From positions 1 through 64,000 of the forward strand of contig JBCCHD010000006.1 in the NCBI GenBank assembly GCA_039028935.1: a stretch of DNA of 64,000 nucleotides, written 5' to 3'. How positions within the stretch are numbered: position 1 is the stretch's first letter; every line of letters starts with the position of its first letter. The translations under genes were made by a program, and so were the position numbers. Below are positions 36,798 through 45,877 of the stretch, piece by piece. This stretch comes from Pseudomonadota bacterium (GTDB lineage Bacteria; Pseudomonadota; Gammaproteobacteria; Steroidobacterales; SZUA-146). The notes beneath the pieces are model-generated. The model had not been told where the DNA came from and did not search any database. It was given only the letters and a program-made list of their open reading frames with translations.

Positions 36798-38894
36798 CTA
36801 TCCGGTGGAAAGCGTATGACCAGAGAGCTGATGACGATGAACGAGCGCCTCAAACTCGTTTGGTGGAATCGCTTTGCTGAACAGAAAACCCTGAACTTGT
36901 TCACAACGATGCTCCCGCAGATAGTCCACCTGGGTCTCACATTCGACGCCTTCAGCGACGACTTGCAGATTGAGCTTATGGGCCATGGCGATAATCGCTG
37001 CGCAAATGGCTGCATCGTCCTCATCAATACGCAAATCTTGAACAAACGAGGCATCGATCTTCAAGGCATCAATCGGAAACCGCTTTAGATAGGCCAGACT
37101 GGAGTAGCCAGTGCCAAAATCGTCCACGGACAGTCCCACGCCCAACTGTTTTATTCTCTGCAGCGTCTCGATCACCTTTTCAACATCTTGCATCAGCATG
37201 CTTTCTGTTATCTCAAGCTCGAGGTTGACGGGATCAACGCCGGCGCGTGCGAGTGTTTCTGCGACACTGGCGACAAGATCACCCGTGTACAGCTGCGGCC
37301 CAGACACATTAATGGAAACCGCGAGGTTTGACAGTGGAGAATGACGCCAAGCTCGGAGCTGACGACAGGCCTCCTCCAACACCCAATTGCCAAGTGACAG
37401 AATCAGACCGGTTTCTTCTGCTATAGGAATGAACTCACCGGGGGAAATCCAACCTCTATCGTGGTGACGCCAACGAACCAACGCCTCGGCGCCGACAATC
37501 GACCACGACGCGAGGTCAAGTTTCGGTTGGTAATGCAATTCGAAGTCGTCGTTTTTGATGGCCTTCCTGAGCTCCTCTTCCAACGACAGCCGATGAAGAG
37601 AACGCTGACGATTTGACCCCGAGTAGAAGCAATGCGTGTTTCTGCCTGCGGATTTTGCACGATACATGGCCGAATCCGCGTTCATTACCAAATCGTCTTT
37701 GGTGTGCCCATCTTTCGGGTAGAACGCCACACCAATACTCGGTGTCACCACAAGATGATGCCCTTTGCAGCTAAACGGCTCTGATAAGGTGGCAACGATT
37801 CGATTGGCGATAGACGTCGCCACCTCTTTGGAACTGACGTCATGCATGACGATGACAAATTCATCGCCGCCTAGACGCGCCAGTCGAAATTGATCGTAGG
37901 CCTGATCACCCATCTTCATTAAATCATCGCTGGCGCGCGTGCAATTATCCAACCTGCGTGCTACCGCCTTGAGCAGCTCATCGCCAATCGAATGACCCAA
38001 CGTGTCGTTAATGCGTTTGAATCGATCCAGATCAACAAGCAGCATGGCGAATTTACGCTGGTCGCTCGACGCTGAGTCAAGAATTCGTTCCAATTCTTGG
38101 GAGAACAGATGCCGGTTAGGCAACCCTGTGAGACGATCAAAATAGGCTAAATCGTAAATTTGCGATTCGGACTGTTTGCGTTGAGTAATGTCGCGTACCA
38201 TCGCAAGCACGGATTTTCGATCACGCGCCACAAAACGCGTTTCTAAGAACACACCCGCATCGGCGTACTCATGTTCCAATATTTGCGGTTCGGACGTCTT
38301 GAAGGCCTCAGCGATTTTGCTTATCGCTCGCGCTCTCACCTCACCCTCAAATAACTCTGAAAAGGCCACATCACGCAGCCCGTCAATGCCGACCGACACG
38401 ACCTCATCGACGCCTGCCGGCCCGCTCAGCACAGCACCGTGCTCGTTCAAGACAAACAGCACATCCGGGATCGCACTCACCAATCCGCGAATGTCGTTGA
38501 GTGCGTTGCTCGAGCGTAGTAAGTAGCGCACGCGAAACGCAAGCACCGACCAATCGATAGGCTTGGTGATAAAATCCGTCGCACCGATGTCGAATGCTTT
38601 ACCGGCAGAGGAAAAGTCGTCGAGGCCGGTAACGATACACACGGGCGTTGTGCGCCGCGTTTCGGTCGCACGGATTTTCTCACAAACCGTCAAACCGTCC
38701 ATTTGCGGCATATCGACATCCAGAAGTACCGCATCGGGCGCATTCGCAAGATAGAGATCAAGCGCCTGCTCCCCATCGCGCGCCTCAAGCACGTGCATAC
38801 CAGCCTGTTCCAAAACTTCACGGGCGATAAGACGAGTAGTCGGGTCGTCATCCGCGATCAAAATAACCGGTTGTGTCGGCTGAGAATGAGTCAT
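36798..38894 (-). CDS. Response regulator with PAS, GGDEF and EAL domains (cyclic-di-GMP enzyme)
   Basis: The 698-residue product starts at ATG 38894, overlapping the histidine kinase stop (ATGA). A receiver domain (1-120, phospho-Asp59 in LLDVDMPQMDG) is followed by a PAS domain (about 125-240). The GGDEF domain (about 255-430) has an intact RLGGDEF, and the EAL domain (about 440-690) has AEALVRW, ELEITESML and DDFGTGYSSL, so both can be active. About 13 extra residues lie before GGDEF, displacing the RxxD inhibitory site (RASD) from its normal spacing. It should make or break cyclic-di-GMP under control of the adjacent kinase. Confidence 0.93.
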   Translation of the reverse strand: MTHSQPTQPVILIADDDPTTRLIAREVLEQAGMHVLEARDGEQALDLYLANAPDAVLLDVDMPQMDGLTVCEKIRATETRRTTPVCIVTGLDDFSSAGKAFDIGATDFITKPIDWSVLAFRVRYLLRSSNALNDIRGLVSAIPDVLFVLNEHGAVLSGPAGVDEVVSVGIDGLRDVAFSELFEGEVRARAISKIAEAFKTSEPQILEHEYADAGVFLETRFVARDRKSVLAMVRDITQRKQSESQIYDLAYFDRLTGLPNRHLFSQELERILDSASSDQRKFAMLLVDLDRFKRINDTLGHSIGDELLKAVARRLDNCTRASDDLMKMGDQAYDQFRLARLGGDEFVIVMHDVSSKEVATSIANRIVATLSEPFSCKGHHLVVTPSIGVAFYPKDGHTKDDLVMNADSAMYRAKSAGRNTHCFYSGSNRQRSLHRLSLEEELRKAIKNDDFELHYQPKLDLASWSIVGAEALVRWRHHDRGWISPGEFIPIAEETGLILSLGNWVLEEACRQLRAWRHSPLSNLAVSINVSGPQLYTGDLVASVAETLARAGVDPVNLELEITESMLMQDVEKVIETLQRIKQLGVGLSVDDFGTGYSSLAYLKRFPIDALKIDASFVQDLRIDEDDAAICAAIIAMAHKLNLQVVAEGVECETQVDYLREHRCEQVQGFLFSKAIPPNEFEALVHRHQLSGHTLSTG

Positions 38895-41800
38895 CGCGCA
38901 CCGCCCAATTCGATTTCCAGTTCGCAAACAACACGGTCATATTCGAATTCCAGGGTCTGCTTGAGCGACGGATCAGCCGAGATTGTATTATCTCGCCCCA
39001 TCACCTCCAGTCGCTTACAAAAACTGGCAAGTTGCGTTGCGCCGATATTCATACTACTGGACTTCAATGCATGCGCAGTTTCTCGAACAATAACGGCATT
39101 CTCACTTTCGATCGCACTACTGAGTTTTTCTTTGATCACACTGGACGACGACAAATAGAGATTAAGAATTTTGCGTAGAAGATCTGGCGCTCCTGGCTGC
39201 TGAAGTTGCTGCAGTCGTTTTAGCGTGCTTCGATCGATAGCTGCGTCCACCTCACCGTCCTTGTTCAAGGCGGAATCGGTCTCTTCGAATCCCATCGAGG
39301 ATTGATCCAACACGGTTGTTGACGTTAGGTCCGCCGCCTGAACTCGTTGAGCGAGCGGTAAATACAAGGATAAGAGCGCGTGAAGTTGTTCTCCCGTGAA
39401 CGGCTTCGTGAGCCAGTCGTCCATCCCAGCGCAAAGGGCTTCTTCTTTATCACGTTCCAAGGCATTCGCCGTTGCTGCGACGATGGGTGTGCGAGAACGA
39501 TCTGTTTCAGCCTCTATGAGTCGAATGGTCTCGGTTGCTTTCAGACCGTCCATCACCGGTAGTTGACAATCCATTAGGATAAGATCAATCGGCTCAGACG
39601 AAAATTTCTCAACAGCCTCGAGACCGTCGCTGGCCAACACCACCTGTAGACCGAATTTTTCCAACATTGAGAACGCCACTTGGCGATTGACGTGATTGTC
39701 TTCAACAAGCAAAACTCGCCCCTGCAGCTGTTGGCTGGCAGTAAAAACAGGCTCAAACTGACTCCGGTCCTCTTCGCCCCGCATCACCCTGGCGAGCGTG
39801 TCAAACAGCTGCGAGTGCTTCACCGGCTTGCACAATTGTCCGGCAATGTTGAGCTCACGCATATCGTCTTCAGGAATTTGCGATGCAACGGAACTGAGGA
39901 TAATGATTTTTAGCGTACTCAATGCCGCACTAGCGCGAATGGTTCGCGCCAACTCGAGCCCATCTTCTAGCGGCATATGACGATCCAGTAAAACCAAATC
40001 ATAGGGCGTATTGTTATGAGCGGCCTTCACCAGTTTCTCGTACGCCTGTCCGGCCGATGACGCGGTACCCACTAACGCGCGCCAACTGTCCAGCTGGTGT
40101 TCGAGAATGTCGCGATTCGTCGCGTTATCATCCACAATCAACACGCGTTGATCGGACAATCGCGGCATCTGCGTGCACTCTCCGGCGGCAACAAAATGAC
40201 TGGTATGCATACGCAACCGGAATGAGAAGACGGAACCATCCGATGGATGACTGCTGACCTTTAGCTCGCCACCCATTTGCTCGACAAGCTGCTTGCAAAT
40301 CGCAAGCCCAAGACCGGATCCGCCATAGAGCCGAGTAATGGAGCCGTCCGCCTGAGTGAAGGACTCGAAGATTTGTTGCTGTTCTTCCGGTGCGATGCCG
40401 ATGCCCGTGTCGTGCACTTCGAAGCGGATCGTCTCATAGTCTCCAAGTCGCTCCTCCACGGACAACTTGACCAACACCTCTCCGTCGTGTGTGAACTTAA
40501 TGGCATTGCTGACAAGGTTGGTGATGACTTGACGCAACCGCACAGGATCTGTTTTGACCAACTTATTGAGCCCGGGCGGCACCATGGTCATGAGTTCAAT
40601 GTTCTTTGCGTGTGCCTGACTGGCCAAACTGTCGACCGTTTCTTCGATCACAGCACGAAGATGCACGTCGACGATCTCCAAATTGAGTTTGCCTGCCTCC
40701 ATTTTGGAAAAATCGAGTATGTCATTAATCACGTTGAGCAGTGATTCAGCCGACGAGTAAATGGTGTCGGCGAATTTGCGCTGTTTGGGCTTTAGCGGCG
40801 TGCTGCGCAGTAGCTCGGTCATTCCGAGCACACCGTTCATCGGCGTTCGAATTTCGTGACTCATTCGTGCCAGAAATTCACTCTTAGCCTTTGAAATCGC
40901 TAGCGCGTCATCACGCGCTTTTTCCAGTTTCATACGCCCCCGTTGTAGCTGCTCCGCCATCGCCGCAAACTCACCGCCCAGCACACCGACCTCGTCACGA
41001 CGCCATCTGTCTACATCAAACTGAAGATTGCCGGTTTGACGAATGGTTAAAATTTGACTTGTGAGTTTGGTCAGTGGCGCAATAATCAGACGCCGGACAA
41101 ACAGCAGCGTCGACACCAGGAATATGGCGGTAAGCACAACGAGCAGTAACGTGAGTTTCTCGGTGATTTCCGCGCCCACGCGCGTTACGCGCTTGGGTGT
41201 GTGCACACGTAGGTTCGCCACGGTGTTACCGTATAGATCACGTAGAGGCTTAAAGCCAAACGACGCGATGCCGGTCGTTTCCACCACTCGCATTGCGCCA
41301 TTTTCGGTGTGAGGTCCATGTGTCGACGTGGTGGGCCGCGGCGTGGCGTCATCCAATAAATACACACTCGCCATGGTGCGCTGTTCGATCGCCAGCATGC
41401 GCTGATGAGTGAAATATCGGCCCACGACGACGCTGCCGGCCACTGGCCCACCGGCCTCGTCGGTAAGAATCGGATAGGACGCGACCTGCATAATGCCGGA
41501 GCGCGTGCGCAGAAGACCCGAAATCGAGTCGCCAGGCGATTGATGAGTAACAAGAACATGATCGCGAACCAGAGGCGATTCGAACTCTTGTTCAACGCTC
41601 AGCGGCTCGTCCGCATCCGGATTGGTCAGTTCCGCGTAAAGACGCTCACCATTCGCGTTAAAAATTAGCACCATGTGCAGCCGACGACTCGCTCGATTCG
41701 CCCGCACAATGCTCTTGTCTGCAAATTCTGGACGGCGGCCCTGGGCAAACTCATACGTTAGGTCACGGCGTGACAACTCAATGTTGGCATTTTTCAACGC

Positions 41801-41974
41801 GCTCAGATCAGCCTCCAGCGCTTGTGAGACGCGGGTCAATGCCGCTTCGGTGGATTCGCGATCAAACTCATGAAACAACGGAAACACCGTCCATTTGAGA
41901 ATGACGTAGCTAACGAGCGAAAACGCCAACCCAAGCCCTAGGAACAACCAGACTGTTTTTCTTCCCAGCGACAT
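38891..41974 (-). CDS. Hybrid sensor histidine kinase (CHASE4-like, HAMP, HisKA, HATPase, REC, REC, HPt)
   Basis: The 1027-residue product has membrane helices at about 8-28 and 273-294 around a periplasmic sensor that resembles CHASE4 (about 35-265). HAMP follows at about 297-350, then HisKA with phospho-His373 (MSHEIRTPMNG) and a HATPase domain (DTGIGIAPEEQ, GGSGLGLAICK). Two receivers follow (VLIVDDNATNRD with LLDRHMP; VLLVEDNHVNRQ with LMDCQLPVMDG), and a C-terminal HPt domain carries its His in AHALKSSS. This is a full phosphorelay in one chain. The response regulator overlapping its stop codon is the obvious target. AAGGAATTGA precedes the ATG. Confidence 0.95.
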   Translation of the reverse strand: MSLGRKTVWLFLGLGLAFSLVSYVILKWTVFPLFHEFDRESTEAALTRVSQALEADLSALKNANIELSRRDLTYEFAQGRRPEFADKSIVRANRASRRLHMVLIFNANGERLYAELTNPDADEPLSVEQEFESPLVRDHVLVTHQSPGDSISGLLRTRSGIMQVASYPILTDEAGGPVAGSVVVGRYFTHQRMLAIEQRTMASVYLLDDATPRPTTSTHGPHTENGAMRVVETTGIASFGFKPLRDLYGNTVANLRVHTPKRVTRVGAEITEKLTLLLVVLTAIFLVSTLLFVRRLIIAPLTKLTSQILTIRQTGNLQFDVDRWRRDEVGVLGGEFAAMAEQLQRGRMKLEKARDDALAISKAKSEFLARMSHEIRTPMNGVLGMTELLRSTPLKPKQRKFADTIYSSAESLLNVINDILDFSKMEAGKLNLEIVDVHLRAVIEETVDSLASQAHAKNIELMTMVPPGLNKLVKTDPVRLRQVITNLVSNAIKFTHDGEVLVKLSVEERLGDYETIRFEVHDTGIGIAPEEQQQIFESFTQADGSITRLYGGSGLGLAICKQLVEQMGGELKVSSHPSDGSVFSFRLRMHTSHFVAAGECTQMPRLSDQRVLIVDDNATNRDILEHQLDSWRALVGTASSAGQAYEKLVKAAHNNTPYDLVLLDRHMPLEDGLELARTIRASAALSTLKIIILSSVASQIPEDDMRELNIAGQLCKPVKHSQLFDTLARVMRGEEDRSQFEPVFTASQQLQGRVLLVEDNHVNRQVAFSMLEKFGLQVVLASDGLEAVEKFSSEPIDLILMDCQLPVMDGLKATETIRLIEAETDRSRTPIVAATANALERDKEEALCAGMDDWLTKPFTGEQLHALLSLYLPLAQRVQAADLTSTTVLDQSSMGFEETDSALNKDGEVDAAIDRSTLKRLQQLQQPGAPDLLRKILNLYLSSSSVIKEKLSSAIESENAVIVRETAHALKSSSMNIGATQLASFCKRLEVMGRDNTISADPSLKQTLEFEYDRVVCELEIELGGAR

Positions 41975-42323
41975 TCAATTCCTTTGAGCCAATCGCATCT
42001 CAATGCCCCCCGCCTCTCGCGGTCGTAATCTGCATCGCAGCCAAAAACATTGATGCACTAAGGAGATAGCGGCCAAAAACGGTGAACGTTTAGTCACAAT
42101 CCAATCGATCCAGGCAATCTTGTTCTTATGTCAAAGCCGTGTCCGGGTAACCCCTATCAGAGCATTTCTTGCAGGTCCACGCTCAAGGCTAAAGGTGTGC
42201 CCGGGATTGCCGCTAAACGGTGTATTGGGCACCTGTCCCCGGATGGCTCGTGTGGAAACGGCCAGACGCGCCGCCCTGTTTGCCCGACCCGCGGGCTGAC
42301 CACCCACACTGGAGACGCGCACA
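41975..42323. other. Divergent intergenic region between the hybrid kinase and pomA
   Basis: No gene is visible in these 349 bases. It holds the ribosome site of the kinase gene on the minus strand and the sigma-28 promoter of pomAB on the plus strand (42190-42216), with a leader of about 100 bases. No promoter was recognised for the kinase gene. Confidence 0.5.
42190..42216 (+). promoter_or_regulatory. Sigma-28 (FliA) promoter of pomAB
   Basis: TAAA (42190-42193), 15 bases, then GCCGCTAA (42209-42216). The consensus is TAAA-N15-GCCGATAA, so there is one mismatch with exact spacing. It predicts late flagellar-class expression of the stator genes by the FliA encoded about 4 kb away. Confidence 0.75.
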
Positions 42324-43091
42324 TTGGATATCGCAACACTGGTCGGACTACTTGGTGCCATCATCACGGTGGGCGCCACGATTCTACTCGGCGGATCGGC
42401 CTCAACCTTCTTCAATATCCCCTCGCTGGTGATCGTACTGGTCGGTACGCTGCTGGTGACTATGGTCAAATTCAGCCTCGCTCAATTTCTGAGCGCAACC
42501 AAAGTCGCGGTCCATGCCTTTACCAACAAACTGCCTGAACCCGAGGCACTGATCGAAAAAGCGGTTGAACTTGCCAAAGCTGCACGTCAGTCGGGCATCC
42601 TGGCACTGGAAGAGGCAGAGGTACCGGATCCGTTCATGAAAAAGGGCATCAATCTGCTCATCGACGGTCACGACGCAGACGTTGTGCGCAAGATGCTTGA
42701 AGACGACACCCGCTTGACGGTGCAGCGCCATCTTAACGGCCAGGGCATTTTTAAAGCGATTGGTGATGTGGGTCCGGCGATGGGCATGATCGGGACGCTG
42801 ATTGGTCTGGTGCAGATGTTGTCCAATATGGACGATCCGAAACAGATCGGGCCGGCCATGGCCGTGGCGCTGCTCACCACACTCTACGGCGCCATCCTCG
42901 CCAACGTGATCGCAATTCCAATCGCCGACAAATTGGTCAAACGCAGTGCCGACGAAAAACTCTGTAAAGCGATGATCATCGATGCACTGATGGGTATTCA
43001 AGACGGGCAGAATCCGCGCGTTATCGAGGGTTTATTGCAAAACTACCTACCGAGTTCGCTTCGTCCCACAGAAGACGCAGAGGCCGCCTGA
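42324..43091 (+). CDS. pomA: PomA, flagellar motor stator subunit (MotA family, sodium type)
   Basis: The 255-residue product forms the ion-conducting stator with PomB and touches FliG. Four membrane helices are visible (about 5-24, 28-48, 148-170, 180-205). GPAMGMIGTLIGLVQMLSNMDDPKQIGPAMAVALLTT-type motifs are diagnostic (helices 3 and 4), and the cytoplasmic loop holds conserved charged residues. The start is TTG at 42324 with GGAG about 9 bases upstream, since no ATG fits the family N terminus (MDIATLVGLL). PomA rather than MotA is inferred from length and wording. It lies directly before pomB. Confidence 0.94.
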   Translation: MDIATLVGLLGAIITVGATILLGGSASTFFNIPSLVIVLVGTLLVTMVKFSLAQFLSATKVAVHAFTNKLPEPEALIEKAVELAKAARQSGILALEEAEVPDPFMKKGINLLIDGHDADVVRKMLEDDTRLTVQRHLNGQGIFKAIGDVGPAMGMIGTLIGLVQMLSNMDDPKQIGPAMAVALLTTLYGAILANVIAIPIADKLVKRSADEKLCKAMIIDALMGIQDGQNPRVIEGLLQNYLPSSLRPTEDAEAA

Positions 43092-43094
43092 TCG

Positions 43095-43967
43095 ATGTCC
43101 GACGCGCCTGAAGAAAAAGGTACTCCGGCGTGGGTCATGACCTTCGCCGATCTGATGAGCCTACTCATGTGTTTCTTCGTGCTGCTCTTAGCGTTCTCTG
43201 AAATGGACGTCATGAAATTCAAGCAGCTCTCTGGTTCGATGAAAGAAGCGTTCGGTGTGCAGGCCGACATGAAAGCGGACTTCATCCCTAAAGGCACCAG
43301 CGTCGTAACCACCGAGTTCAGCCCGGGACGTCCAGACCCGACCGTGCTCAACGAAATTCGACAGCACACAATCGACTCGTCCAAGAGCACGTTGGAGTTC
43401 AAAGACGGTGAGCACGATCTACCGCCCGAACTCGAGGAAATTATCGAGGACCTGGAACGAATCAAAGAGGAGCTCAAAGAGGAAATCGAGAACGGCAACC
43501 TCAGCGTCGAACGCGAAGGCTCTCGCATTGTCATTCGCATTCATGAGCAGGGCTCATTCGCGTCAGGCTATGCCGACATCCAAGATAATTTCTTACCAAC
43601 GCTGGACAAAATCAGCGCACTCAGCGCGTCAATGAACGGCATCGTACAGATTACCGGACACACCGATAACGTGCCCATCGCCAATCAGCGATTTCGCTCA
43701 AACTGGGAGCTCTCGTCCAGTCGGGCGGTCACGGTGGCTCATCGTATGCTCAAGCGCAGCGATCTCGACCCTAGACGCATTGTGATCACAGGTTTGGCGT
43801 GGACTCAACCGGTTGTTGACAACGACACACCGGCTAATCGTGCGCTCAATCGACGCGTCGAAATCAACATTGTACGCAGCGTATTTGACGACGTTGCGGC
43901 CGACATTGATCAAGCCGACTCCCCCACTGAACCGCCCGCTGAATCCGACCTCTCCACCGCACCATAG
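43095..43967 (+). CDS. pomB: PomB, flagellar motor stator subunit (MotB family)
   Basis: The 290-residue product has one membrane helix (about 12-35) carrying the essential ion-binding Asp19 in WVMTFADLMSLLMCFFVLLLAF-like sequence. A helical plug/linker with many charged residues (about 110-140) follows, then an OmpA-like peptidoglycan-binding domain (about 150-265, ITGHTDNVPIANQRFRSNWELSSSRA). It starts 3 bases after the pomA stop. Length and the N-terminal motif fit PomB-type stators. The acidic, Pro-rich tail is not conserved. Confidence 0.95.
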   Translation: MSDAPEEKGTPAWVMTFADLMSLLMCFFVLLLAFSEMDVMKFKQLSGSMKEAFGVQADMKADFIPKGTSVVTTEFSPGRPDPTVLNEIRQHTIDSSKSTLEFKDGEHDLPPELEEIIEDLERIKEELKEEIENGNLSVEREGSRIVIRIHEQGSFASGYADIQDNFLPTLDKISALSASMNGIVQITGHTDNVPIANQRFRSNWELSSSRAVTVAHRMLKRSDLDPRRIVITGLAWTQPVVDNDTPANRALNRRVEINIVRSVFDDVAADIDQADSPTEPPAESDLSTAP

Positions 43968-43976
43968 AGCACCGCC

Positions 43977-44600
43977 GTGAGTATGAAAGAAACCGCCAAT
44001 CGTCGTCAGGACTTTCGTGTCGAAGACCAAATTCTACTTGACTATGAAATTGTCACGGAAACCGAAATGCGTGGAGGCTTACGCAACATTGTTCTGGTCG
44101 ACTCAGCCGAGCTGAACGCTACCACCACCCTGCGTCGTCTCGAAACCGACATCCAGGACGCGTTGGCCACGATTCAAAAAACCGACAAAGATCTGTCGCG
44201 GTGTCTGGATCTTCTCAACAACAAACTCAATACCATCGCAAGCCTTGTGCCGATGGCGGTTGAAATCGATGCCGCCCTCAAGCGGCGTGAGGTCCGGACT
44301 TGCAGTCTCAGCGCTTCCGGCATCGCATTTAGTTGTCGTCGAGCGTTAGAGGTAGGCAGCAACCTGTGCTTACGCATGGTCGTACTGCCCAATTACCATC
44401 ATGTTATGGCTTATGGTGAGATCATTCGCGTCACGGAAATGCAAGAGCCCGTCGACGGATTCACTCATGTGATTGGCGTGCGTTTTGTTCATATACTCGA
44501 TCGCTATCGCGAGGTTTTGGCCCGCCGCGCATTGCAACGCGAAATAGAAGATCTGCGAATAAAACGCCTCGATTCAGAGGAATCGCACGAGAACCCATGA
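43977..44600 (+). CDS. PilZ-domain protein with a helical insertion, next to the stator genes
   Basis: The 207-residue product starts 9 bases after pomB (GTG 43977; ATG 43983 possible). RxxxR is present (Arg10-Arg14, RRQDFR), but the second cyclic-di-GMP motif reads SLSASG (110-115), with Ser for the usual Asp/Asn, and lies about 95 residues later. Between them is a long amphipathic helical stretch (about 42-100) with heptad character. This layout resembles the tetrameric PilZ proteins described in Xanthomonas. It may couple cyclic-di-GMP or oligomerisation to the motor, but binding is uncertain. It is cotranscribed with pomAB. Confidence 0.8.
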   Translation: MSMKETANRRQDFRVEDQILLDYEIVTETEMRGGLRNIVLVDSAELNATTTLRRLETDIQDALATIQKTDKDLSRCLDLLNNKLNTIASLVPMAVEIDAALKRREVRTCSLSASGIAFSCRRALEVGSNLCLRMVVLPNYHHVMAYGEIIRVTEMQEPVDGFTHVIGVRFVHILDRYREVLARRALQREIEDLRIKRLDSEESHENP

Positions 44601-44651
44601 ACAACCGTCAGCATACAACGCTTGACTTGTCGATTGGATATTGACAGGTTG

Positions 44652-45056
44652 ATGCGTATGGGGGAATGGTATTTGCGACGAGTCGTGAGTGCGGTGGTTT
44701 TTGTTTGGGTAACCTCGGCAGCGGCGGACAACACGCCTACGCCTAATCAAGCTAGCGCCTCGATGACCCTATCGGTAACGGTTAACACACCGATCAACGC
44801 GCGTGTGCTACAGCCACGCACAGCCGATCGTCCCGCCCAATCGGAACCGCGTGTGTGCCTTGAAGGCGGTGATTATTCCTATCGCCTCTACTCACTCAAC
44901 CGAGCAGGCGAACATCCGTTAACGATAACTACCACAGCGCCAAACCCCATCAAGAGCGATACTGATGGAGCCTGTATGCTCACGGCGGATTGGGTGCGTC
45001 AACAGATAGAGCACAGCGATCACGCAATTGTGAGGCTGATCATTTCACCTGAGTAG
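44652..45056 (+). CDS. Small secreted protein of unknown function
   Basis: The 134-residue product (ATG 44652; ATG 44658 also possible) has a signal peptide (about 1-26, RRVVSAVVFVWVTSAAADN). The mature part is short and beta-rich with two cysteines (about 70 and 110), which could form a disulfide. I recognise no family. It follows the PilZ gene by 51 bases in the same direction and may share the pomAB transcript. It is probably periplasmic. Confidence 0.6.
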   Translation: MRMGEWYLRRVVSAVVFVWVTSAAADNTPTPNQASASMTLSVTVNTPINARVLQPRTADRPAQSEPRVCLEGGDYSYRLYSLNRAGEHPLTITTTAPNPIKSDTDGACMLTADWVRQQIEHSDHAIVRLIISPE

Positions 45057-45175
45057 TGGGACGGTTTATCGATCGATGATCACACCAGATGGCTCCGGGC
45101 TTTCCCAATCACATAGTCATTTCAGCACAGACCGCCGCCTTACTCTGGTGGCAGGTTGCCAACTCGTCCGATGAA

Positions 45176-45877
45176 TCAGGATGCGACGTTTTCTTTGAAG
45201 CGAGCCAATAACTGCGCCTGAGACGGTCGGCGGGCGGAGCCCATTTGACCCAGCGTATCGTCCGACAAGGCCAACTCGAACTCTTCGGTTTCCGCGTGTC
45301 CGTTCACGGGCTTCTCGTCACTCGGTAACTGTTGTTTGGGGGTGGCGTGGGAATTCTCGGGCGACGAAAGATCGGTCGACCCCGAACTGTTGGGCGTCGT
45401 CAACGTCGTATCGACGCATCCTGTCGATTCGCTCTTAACCAGCGACGACCATTCGGTTGGAGTAAACGATTGCTTGGGTAATGACTCGGTGCGATGTAGT
45501 CGCTTGAGTAGCCGAATCTCTGACGTCTTAAGACCGATCTCTTCGAGCAACGCGGTCTCCACAGAGCCTCGTTTTAAGAGTCTCGTTGCCATGGCAAAAC
45601 GTTCTGTCGGTGCTACCGACTGATTCAGCCGATTCTGGCTAAATTTGAGTGAGTCACATTGCTCGCTGAGTACGGTTACCTGATCGGTGGTCACGATTTG
45701 CTGCTGCAAACACACGACAAGCTGCTCATGGAGCTGTCGGGTGAGCGCGCGCTGGCGGCGAGCGTTGTCGGCCTCTGCGGAGATCGACCGAAACATAAAC
45801 AGTCCGCCAGTGAGATACAATATGAGCGCGATAAAGGCGCTGTATTGATGGAACAATGTGGAAAAAACGGCGCTCAT
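45176..45877 (-). CDS. DUF2802 protein, membrane-anchored, flagellar locus
   Basis: The 233-residue product has an N-terminal membrane helix (about 11-30), a coiled coil (about 36-85) and a DUF2802-like helical core (about 90-130, ATRLLKRGSVETALLEEIGLKTSEIRLLKRLH), which looks like a small helix-turn-helix. A disordered Ser/Thr-rich tail follows. In Pseudomonas and Vibrio the homologue ends the chemotaxis block downstream of fliA. Here it comes straight after a 54-residue ORF. ATG at 45877 overlaps that ORF's stop (TAATG). Confidence 0.8.
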   Translation of the reverse strand: MSAVFSTLFHQYSAFIALILYLTGGLFMFRSISAEADNARRQRALTRQLHEQLVVCLQQQIVTTDQVTVLSEQCDSLKFSQNRLNQSVAPTERFAMATRLLKRGSVETALLEEIGLKTSEIRLLKRLHRTESLPKQSFTPTEWSSLVKSESTGCVDTTLTTPNSSGSTDLSSPENSHATPKQQLPSDEKPVNGHAETEEFELALSDDTLGQMGSARRPSQAQLLARFKENVAS

